Part shown: piece by piece, positions 5,341 through 10,098 of the stretch
How the letters are laid out: each line of letters opens with the position of its first letter
Position numbering within the stretch: the first letter of the stretch is position 1
From: Baffinella frigidus
Lineage: Eukaryota; Cryptophyceae; Cryptomonadales; Baffinellaceae
Assembly (NCBI GenBank): GCA_026770585.1
Contig: MU647048.1
Span: forward strand, 69,812-79,909
DNA length: 10,098 bases
Reading direction: 5' to 3'
The notes under the pieces: generated by a model
Databases searched by the model: none
The model's input: only the letters and a program-made list of their open reading frames with translations
What the model was told of the DNA's origin: nothing
Position numbers and translations under genes: made by a program

Positions 5341-7625
5341 GTCCGGCTCCCACCTCCTGCCTGCCCCGCTGGCAAGGGGCTCCGCCCGCTGCGCTCTGCT
5401 GGTTGGATGGGCAGAAGCATGGGCGCACCGTGTCCAGTGTTCGTGTGCGCTCGCGGCCAGCGGGGCGGACGCGGCTCAGGAGACGCCAGATTTTTGTGGA
5501 TGGCTCCTGACAGGATGCGGCGCGTGTGTGTCTGTGCAGAACAAGTTCAACACTCCCAAGTACCGCCTTGTCGTCCGCCTCTCGAACCGCTACGTGATGT
5601 GCCAGATCACCTGGGCCACCATCAAGGGTGACCAGGTGCTCTGCACTGCCACCTCGAAGGAGCTCCCGGAGAAGTACGGCCTCCCGGGCAAGTTCGGTCT
5701 CAAGAACTGGGCGGCGTGCTACGCCACCGGTAGGCCTCCCTACACCTCCACTATCCCCGCTCTCTTGTAGGATCCCACCCCGCAGCGCAGAAGCCCTGAG
5801 CTCGCTCGGTTGCCTCAGCTGTACGGAAGCTCGTGCTGCAGCCTGCCCCATCCTGACGCCCCCCCCCGACAGGTCTCCTCCTCGCGCGCCGCGTGCTCAA
5901 CAAGCTTGACCTCGACAAGGTGTACCAGGGCCAGACTGAGGCTGACGGCGAGGACTACCAGGCACGCTCCCTCCCCTGCCTTTCAGCATGCCCCACCGAA
6001 CGTGCACCATCGTTGAGATGGGAATCTGCAGCAGAGCGCCGGCCCCTGATGGCCGCTGGAGCCCGTGTCGGAGAGCTGCTGGCGAACGACGGGGGATGGG
6101 GCGAGATCAGGACTGCTAGGGGGAAACGACTCGCTCTCAGCTAGATGCGAGATGTCACAGGAGATGTCCTGATGGTGGTTGGAAGACACGTGCGCCTCTT
6201 CAGTCCCCAGTGTCTCCTTCCTAGGGCTTCCCAGGCCCCTGAGGTGTCCCGGGAGGGGGGGGGGGGGTGGACGCCTTGCACTCGAGGTCCCCTTGTAGCG
6301 CCGCGGGTTCCGCCTCCACCCACACACACCCCGCGCGCCACGCGTCGACACACCCAGCTGTAACCCACGACGCACGCGCTCCCCCCTAGATCCCAGACCC
6401 TAAACCCTACCCCCACCCACAGGTCGAGGAGGCGGACGAGGGCGCGCGCCCCTTCTCCGTGTGCCTCGACGTTGGTCTCCAGACCACGTCCACCGGCGCA
6501 CGCTGCTTCGGCGCGCTCAAGGGCGCCCTCGACGGCGGGCTCTCGATCCCTCACAACGTGCGCCGCTGGCCGGCGTGCGAGAAGGACCAGTGCGACGCTG
6601 AGCAGGTCTGTCTCACACCCTGCATCCTATTCCCGAAACCTACACATCGCTCAGTCCTCAACCTTGACACCGCTGAGTAGGTCCGTCCCAAACCGTATTC
6701 AACCCGAAGCCCTGTCCACTATCTCGAGAGCTTGCGGTTGGGTCAGTTACTAAGAATAGGGCGTCGGGTTGAATATCGGGTGTGCAGGGCTTGGTGGGGA
6801 CAGGTGGCGGTGCAGTGTAGCTGGTTACTGGAGGTCACTTACCCTGAACAAACGCGAGAGACACAGTCCTGTCCACACGCGGAAAAGTTGGCTGAACCGT
6901 GCGGTATGTTCGTACCAGACGGGTGTCCCTTCAGTGGCGACTAGCCTTTACAAAGCTCCTGCTTAGGCCGATACGTAGGGGCCTACGACCTGCTGGGGGT
7001 CGAATATGACCACCCTCGCCACTTGAGGGATATGGGTGGGGAGCAGGCGTGGGACTATCGTGACTCACAGCCCTTGGAAGTGAGTCGCGTGGGCAGCACC
7101 CGTTTTGTACCGGAGGGGGTATCGTGCTCCGGTACCCCCGCCCGGGATATTTCAACCCGGAAAATCTTCACGATCAACATGCTCGACTTTGGCGGGTGTG
7201 AGTACCAAGTGTTGGCGCGGCACTGAATACTAGTAAGTTGGAACTACTGCAGCTCCCTGAACTCTTGTCTGGCACAATCCGCGTGTGAGCTATCTCGACC
7301 TGTTTCTCACGCTCTTGCCGCCTTTCAGGTTCGCAAGTACATCTTCGCCGGGCACGTTGGCGAGTACATGGAGGCGATGGAGGAGGACGACGAGGAGATG
7401 TACAAGACGCACTTCGCGCAGTACCTCGAGAGCGACGTGACCGCCGAGAACATGGAGGAGACCTGGGCCAAGGTGCACGAGACGATCCGCGCGTCCCCCG
7501 CCTACACCAAGACGGCGAAGCACCCCCCGACGAAGCCCAAGACCCGCAAGCTCAAGCTCAACGCGGCGCAGCGCCAGGACCGCGTGCGCCAGAAGATCAC
7601 CGCCCACATCGCCAAGAACGAGTAA
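5218..7625 (+). CDS. RPL5: 60S ribosomal protein L5 (uL18), five exons
   Basis: L5 binds 5S rRNA, and with RPL11 forms the 5S particle built into the central protuberance of the large cytosolic ribosomal subunit. The coding exons 5218-5340, 5540-5729, 5873-5961, 6423-6605 and 7329-7625 join in frame into 293 residues, close to the family's usual ~297. Landmarks include [18 protein letters not shown] (13-30), [10 protein letters not shown] (102-111), [21 protein letters not shown] (164-174), GHVGEYM and a basic C-terminal extension. The start has a good context (GAGACCATGG). Introns are 199, 143, 461 and 723 bases in phases 0, 1, 0 and 0; the third has a GC donor. Nothing suggests a broken gene. 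Confidence 0.97.
5540..5729 (+). CDS. RPL5: RPL5 exon 2
   Basis: Encodes residues 42-104 plus one base of Gly105 ([19 protein letters not shown] onward, ending AACYAT). The acceptor CTGTGCAG/AACA is the only one of eight in the window not followed by G. The donor is ACCG/GTAGGC. Confidence 0.95.
5873..5961 (+). CDS. RPL5: RPL5 exon 3, ending at a GC donor
   Basis: Completes Gly105, then [19 protein letters not shown] and a short acidic stretch ending GEDYQ (residue 134). The following bases are GCACGC. No GT lies nearby that keeps the conserved sequence, so a GC-AG intron is inferred. Confidence 0.92.
5962..6422 (+). other. RPL5: RPL5 intron 3, GC-AG
   Basis: 461 bases from CCAG/GCACGC to CACCCACAG/GTCG. 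It contains a 13-base G run (6255-6267), a CA-rich stretch, and one CCCTAAACCCTA telomere-like patch about 10 bases before the acceptor. No coding sequence or element of the TATCCCT type is seen. Confidence 0.88.
6423..6605 (+). CDS. RPL5: RPL5 exon 4
   Basis: Encodes residues 135-195: [19 protein letters not shown], then the strongly conserved TTSTGAR and [16 protein letters not shown]. The donor is GAGCAG/GTCTGT in phase 0; a copy of this junction lies 75 bases downstream. Confidence 0.95.
6672..6690 (+). repeat. Copy of RPL5 exon 4 donor edge
   Basis: GCTGAGTAGGTCCGTCCCA repeats the real junction GCTGAGCAGGTCTGTCTCA with four differences, 75 bases downstream. The copy has a TAG stop where exon 4 has CAG. 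Confidence 0.75.
6924..7032. mobile_element. TATCCCT element, degenerate copy (RPL5 intron 4)
   Basis: Ends TGTCCCTTCAGTGGCGA and TCGCCACTTGAGGGATA frame about 109 bases, with CCTGC, GGGGCCTACGACCTGC and GTCGAATATGACC inside in the same order as the other copies. It is the most diverged member. Confidence 0.75.
7329..7625 (+). CDS. RPL5: RPL5 exon 5
   Basis: Encodes residues 196-293 and the TAA stop. It begins [17 protein letters not shown], continues through an acidic helix ([12 protein letters not shown]), and ends in a Lys/Arg-rich tail ([15 protein letters not shown] to IAKNE), as in other eukaryotic L5 proteins. Confidence 0.97.
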   Translation, partial: VRKYIFAGHVGEYMEAMEEDDEEMYKTHFAQYLESDVTAENMEETWAKVHETIRASPAYTKTAKHPPTKPKTRKLKLNAAQRQDRVRQKITAHIAKNE

Positions 7626-7674
7626 GCCCAGAACACTGTCTGAGTTCTTCGGAGGGAGGAGGTGTGTTAGTAGT

Positions 7675-7680
7675 AATAAA
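7675..7680 (+). promoter_or_regulatory. RPL5: Possible polyadenylation signal of RPL5
   Basis: AATAAA lies 50 bases after the stop codon. Use of this signal varies among algae, so the assignment is tentative. Confidence 0.45.
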
Positions 7681-7761
7681 ACGTGTCTTGCCCTTCAATG
7701 CGTGTCTGTGTGCTCTGTCCTCCAGCGCGTGGCTGTGCCTTCAACGCCTTGGAACAGTCTA

Positions 7762-7937
7762 CAGGGGTGCCTCGCTCATGACAAACCGCCCCCCCCCCTG
7801 GGACCACCATGGGGCCCTGCAGGGGTACCTCGCTCATAAGAAACTGCCCCCCCCCTCAGGACCACCATGGGGCCCTAGGCATGGTCCTACTGTAGGGTCC
7901 TAGGGGGGGCAGGTTTCTTGTGAGCGAGGTACCCCTG
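7762..7937. mobile_element. CAGGGGTACC foldback element with duplicated left arm
   Basis: The full element (7820-7937, 118 bp) has ends CAGGGGTACCTCGCTCATAA and TTGTGAGCGAGGTACCCCTG, C and G runs, and a GGGCCCTAGG-type centre. A second left arm (7762-7819), ~58 bases earlier, repeats CAGGGGTGCCTCGCTCATG and GACCACCATGGGGCCCTG. Relatives lie at 8771 and 9011. Confidence 0.88.
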
Positions 7938-7969
7938 TAGCGCAGCCTGTTGCGCGTGCAAGGAGCTCC

Positions 7970-8168
7970 GCCCGCATCGCCAAGATGGTCAACCACCGAG
8001 GCTCGTCACCTGTTCGACCGAGGCTCGCACCTCACAGACCCCGCCACCTTCCGCGATCACGGCCGACATCGCCAACAACGAGGAGAGGTTTGTCTGAGTT
8101 GTTCGAAGGGGGGAGGTGTGTTCGTGAAATGTATGTTGCCCTTGAGTGAGTGTCCGTGTGGTGCGCAG
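7970..8168 (+). pseudogene. Decayed copies of the RPL5 3' end
   Basis: From 8055 the sequence follows the end of RPL5 exon 5 and its 3' UTR: GACATCGCCAACAACGAG corresponds to CACATCGCCAAGAACGAG, then TGTCTGAGTTGTTCGAAGGG, GGAGGTGTGTT and TTGCCCTT match in order. The stop codon is changed to GAG and the AATAAA is lost. A smaller fragment (CGCATCGCCAAGATGG) lies at about 7973-7988. Confidence 0.88.
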
Positions 8169-8318
8169 TGAGAGTCTTGTGTGGTGCCGACAGAGTCCGC
8201 TGCCCACAGAGCCCTGTTGGTTGCATGCCCAGCATGTGAGGGGGCATTTCATCCACTGTATTACCTGCAGTAGGCCTGTGTAGCTAGGGCCCTACAGGGA
8301 TATTTGGGCCCAGATTTC

Positions 8319-8423
8319 CATCCCTGAAGTGGCCAGTAGGCTCATACGCCCTACTGTAGGGCCCTAAGACCTGCCTCGGACCTCTTGGCCGTCAAAATTG
8401 ACTGTCTGGCCACCCAAGGGATA
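8319..8423. mobile_element. TATCCCT element, copy 3
   Basis: Nearly identical to the copy at 3006 in the same orientation (AGTGGCCAGTAGGCTCATAC, CTTGGCCGTCAAAATTGACT). The first end base is changed (CATCCCT) and the right arm reads CCACCCAAGGGATA. Confidence 0.9.
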
Positions 8424-8465
8424 AGAAACCAGAACTTAAGAACACAGACCGGATTTGGGCCCCCC

Positions 8466-8540
8466 GTTTTCTTAATTTAGTACCAGAGGGTTGACTAAAT
8501 CTTGCGTTTAGTCAACCCTCTGGTACTCATTTAAGAAAAC
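8466..8540. repeat. 75-base palindrome, very high pairing
   Basis: Outer arms GTTTTCTTAA/TTAAGAAAAC and 21-base inner arms (starting AGTACCAGAGGG) pair without mismatch around a 7-base loop TCTTGCG. Only three bases on each side between the arms are unpaired. This is younger or better preserved than most repeats here. Confidence 0.93.
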
Positions 8541-8644
8541 AGACACCGACCGATGTCGGAGCAACCGGGTTCATAGCCCGGATACCCCTGTAGGCTCGCA
8601 CTGCGTACACAGGTGACTCGAAATTAAGGTACTTTCGAAAGTCT

Positions 8645-8752
8645 TATCCCTCAAGTGACCAACGGGCGAATAATCGCCCGTGGAAGCCCTAGCTAGGCAG
8701 GTCCTAGGGCCCTACGGTAGGGCGTGTGAGCCTACTGGTCATTTAAGGGATA
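8645..8752. mobile_element. TATCCCT element, copy 4, inverted
   Basis: The interior is in the opposite orientation to the other copies (GGCAGGTCCTAGGGCCCTAC, then GTGAGCCTACTGGTCA). One arm holds ACGGGCGAATAATCGCCCGT, a small palindrome in place of the usual GTCAAATTTGAC. Confidence 0.88.
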
Positions 8753-8770
8753 GCCCAGATACCCCATGTA

Positions 8771-8817
8771 TGGTGGTCCTACGGAGGGGGGGCGGTTTCT
8801 TATGCGAGGTACTCCTA
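8771..8817. mobile_element. Right arm only of a CAGGGGTACC-type element
   Basis: GGTGGTCCTACGGAGGGGGG, then CGGTTTCTTATGCGAGGTACTCCT matches the right arm of the element at 7820. It directly follows the inverted TATCCCT copy. Confidence 0.7.
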
Positions 8818-9010
8818 GCTCTGCCTGAGTTTTATTCTGACTCGTCATTAAAAGTATTTGAGAGCAGACATCCAGTACAAAGGGGCGCATAGAAAGCCTT
8901 TAGGACGAGCCTGTTCTTACAACCGCGTGGTGGGCCGCCACCAATGGATCCTCCTGACCCCCCCCGAACGACGCACTCGCGAACCCTCTATGCAGACTCC
9001 CTCTCTCTTA

Positions 9011-9127
9011 CAGTGGTACCTCGCTCATAAGAAAGCGCCTCCTCCCAGGACCCTACAGTACGCCTATGCCGAGGGCCCTATGGTAGTCCTAGGGGGGGTG
9101 CGTTTTCTTGTGAGCGAGGTACCCCTG
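9011..9127. mobile_element. CAGGGGTACC foldback element, copy 2
   Basis: Ends CAGTGGTACCTCGCTCATAA and TTGTGAGCGAGGTACCCCTG, 117 bases, with AGGACCCTACAGTA and GAGGGCCCTATGG in the middle. It shares length and arms with 7820-7937. Confidence 0.9.
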
Positions 9128-9218
9128 TACCCTTTCGCGAGGTCTGCAGCAACCCTGTGACTCGAGACGTTAGGAATCAATTAATCCTAAACGTCAGAAA
9201 GGGACCGTGGGAGCATGA

Positions 9219-9323
9219 TATCCCTTAAGTGCCCAGTAGGCGCATACGCCCTACCGTAGGGCCCTAGGAACTGCCTAGGACCTCTTGCGGGTCAATTTTG
9301 ACCGGCTGGCCACTTAAGGGATA
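9219..9323. mobile_element. TATCCCT element, copy 5
   Basis: 105 bases in the same orientation as the first copy, with ends TATCCCTTAAGTGCCCAG and CTGGCCACTTAAGGGATA and the interior CATACGCCCTACCGTAGGGC. Confidence 0.92.
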
Positions 9324-9367
9324 CGCTTCACTTGGCGGCCAGTCGCAGCACGGAGAGTCCTTTTTAG

Positions 9368-9586
9368 ATCCTTTAAGTTCTTCGAGCTCCCAACATAGGC
9401 GGACACCAGAGAAGAGGTCCTTGATTAATTCCTCGTGGATGCCCACCTCACAGATCTCAAAGAAAACGCCTGGTCTGTACAGGGGGGCTTGATGTGATCC
9501 GAAAGGAAACATGGCCTTTCTACAGAACCAGTTCCGGTTGTTACCGGTGTCCACCTATGTTGGGAGCTCGAAGAACCTCAAGGACC
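9368..9586. mobile_element. 219-bp element with ~40-bp terminal inverted repeats
   Basis: The left arm (9368-9407, containing CGAGCTCCCAACATAGGCGG) and right arm (9546-9586, containing CCTATGTTGGGAGCTCG) are imperfect inverse complements. The inner 138 bases are not palindromic. On the minus strand 9474-9407 there is an open stretch (PGVFFEICEVGIHEELI, then KDLFS) between CTGTACAG and CTG/GTGTCC, which could be an exon but matches no family I know. The right part recurs at 9918. Confidence 0.75.
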
Positions 9587-9740
9587 TAAAGGACCTGAGG
9601 TACACGTAAAGGCCTGCGTCGCCACCGCGCTACTTCCGTCGGTGGGGTGCAAACCTCACGACTGCCATCTGGTGTCAGGCTGCCTCTCTGGAGATAGGTT
9701 GCGCGGGAAAGATTTCAGACACAGCTGTCAAACCTGAACA

Positions 9741-9917
9741 CTAAACCCTAAACCCTAAACCCTAAACCCTAAACCCTAAACCCTAAACCCTAAACTCTAC
9801 ACCCTAAACCCTACACCCTAAGCCCTAAACCCTAAACCCTAAACCTTGAACCCTCAACCCTGACTTAACCCTGAACCCTAAACTCTAAACCCTACACCCT
9901 ACACCCTACACCCTAAA
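9741..9917. repeat. CCCTAAA telomere-like array, part 1
   Basis: About 25 units of CCCTAAA with variants (CCCTACA, CTCTAAA, CCTTGAA, CCCTGAC). The sequence is of plant/algal telomere type. On the + strand the C-rich strand points right, the opposite of a right-hand chromosome end, so this is an internal array. Confidence 0.95.
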
Positions 9918-10000
9918 GGGGGCTGATGTGATCCGAAAGGAAGCATGGCCTTTCTGCTCCGCTGTCCGCCTATGTTGGGAGCTCGAAGAACCTAAAGGAC
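9918..10000. repeat. Repeat copy inside the telomere-like array
   Basis: GGGGGCTGATGTGATCCGAA, then AGGAAGCATGGCCTTTCT and CCTATGTTGGGAGCTCG match the right half of the 9368-9586 element (from about 9483), with a deletion of about 20 bases before the arm. Confidence 0.9.
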
Positions 10001-10098
10001 CTAAACCCTAAACCCTAAACCCTAAACCCTAAACCCTAAACCCTAAACCCTACACCCTAAACCCTAAACCCTAAACCCTAAACCCTAAACCCTAAACC
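10001..10098. repeat. CCCTAAA telomere-like array, part 2
   Basis: About 14 units of CCCTAAA, almost all perfect, continuing to the end of the window. More uniform than the part before the inserted repeat. Confidence 0.95.

Larger units (their letters stand above)
6606..7328 (+). other. RPL5: RPL5 intron 4, 723 bases
   Basis: A GT-AG intron ending CCTTTCAG/GTTC. It holds the duplicated donor edge at 6672, an inverted pair around 6696-6780 (ATTCAACCCG and CGGGTTGAAT), a degenerate TATCCCT element at 6924-7032, and a small hairpin at 7108-7140 (CCGGA/TCCGG, GGGGGTA/TACCCCC). Confidence 0.88.

Noticed and set aside
8858-9160. 100-residue + strand open frame
   Set aside because: Its second half is a foldback element read as protein, with no independent coding signal.
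9264-9554. Complete 96-residue minus-strand protein
   Set aside because: It reads through an inverted-repeat arm and a TATCCCT element end; only the short middle stretch is worth a mention.

Overview
This is nuclear DNA of a photosynthetic eukaryote with a secondary, red-type plastid. Two intron-rich genes stand head to head. One is a complete ribosomal protein L5 gene (RPL5/uL18, + strand, 5218-7625, five exons). The other is the 5' part of a nuclear chlorophyll synthase gene (chlG, - strand, from 5020 leftwards past position 1, five exons visible). The chlG product starts with a signal peptide and then a transit peptide with Phe at the predicted cleavage site (AAA/F), as in stramenopiles, haptophytes, cryptophytes and some dinoflagellates. 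Coding parts are GC-rich at third positions. One intron has a GC donor, donors are weak beyond GT, and 7 of 8 acceptors are followed by G. The exact group cannot be fixed from this window; a pelagophyte-like, haptophyte or dinoflagellate origin all remain possible.

Layout. 1-168: TTTAGGG-related 14-bp tandem array and a GAA run, inside chlG intron 5. 169-5020: chlG exons 5, 4, 3, 2, 1 (right to left in transcription), separated by introns of 165 to 1869 bases full of repeats. 5021-5217: short shared promoter region. 5218-7625: RPL5. 7626-9740: no further gene, but several families of short inverted-repeat elements and a decayed copy of the RPL5 3' end. 9741-10098: CCCTAAA array interrupted by one repeat copy.

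The most striking structure is that intron sequence here is built largely from decayed copies of neighbouring exon edges. Acceptor-side copies of chlG exons 3, 4 and 5 lie in the intron just upstream of each exon. A seven-copy array of the exon 4 donor edge starts at that donor. Most of exon 3 is duplicated downstream of itself. The RPL5 exon 4 donor and the RPL5 stop/3'UTR region are duplicated as well. This suggests introns that grow by repeated local duplication of exon-intron junctions. On top of this lie small palindromic elements, the clearest being a ~105-bp family with ends TATCCCT/AGGGATA, present five times in introns and intergenic DNA.

The two genes have no shared pathway: one makes a 60S ribosome subunit component, the other the last enzyme of chlorophyll synthesis. 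Their closeness suggests at most a shared bidirectional promoter.
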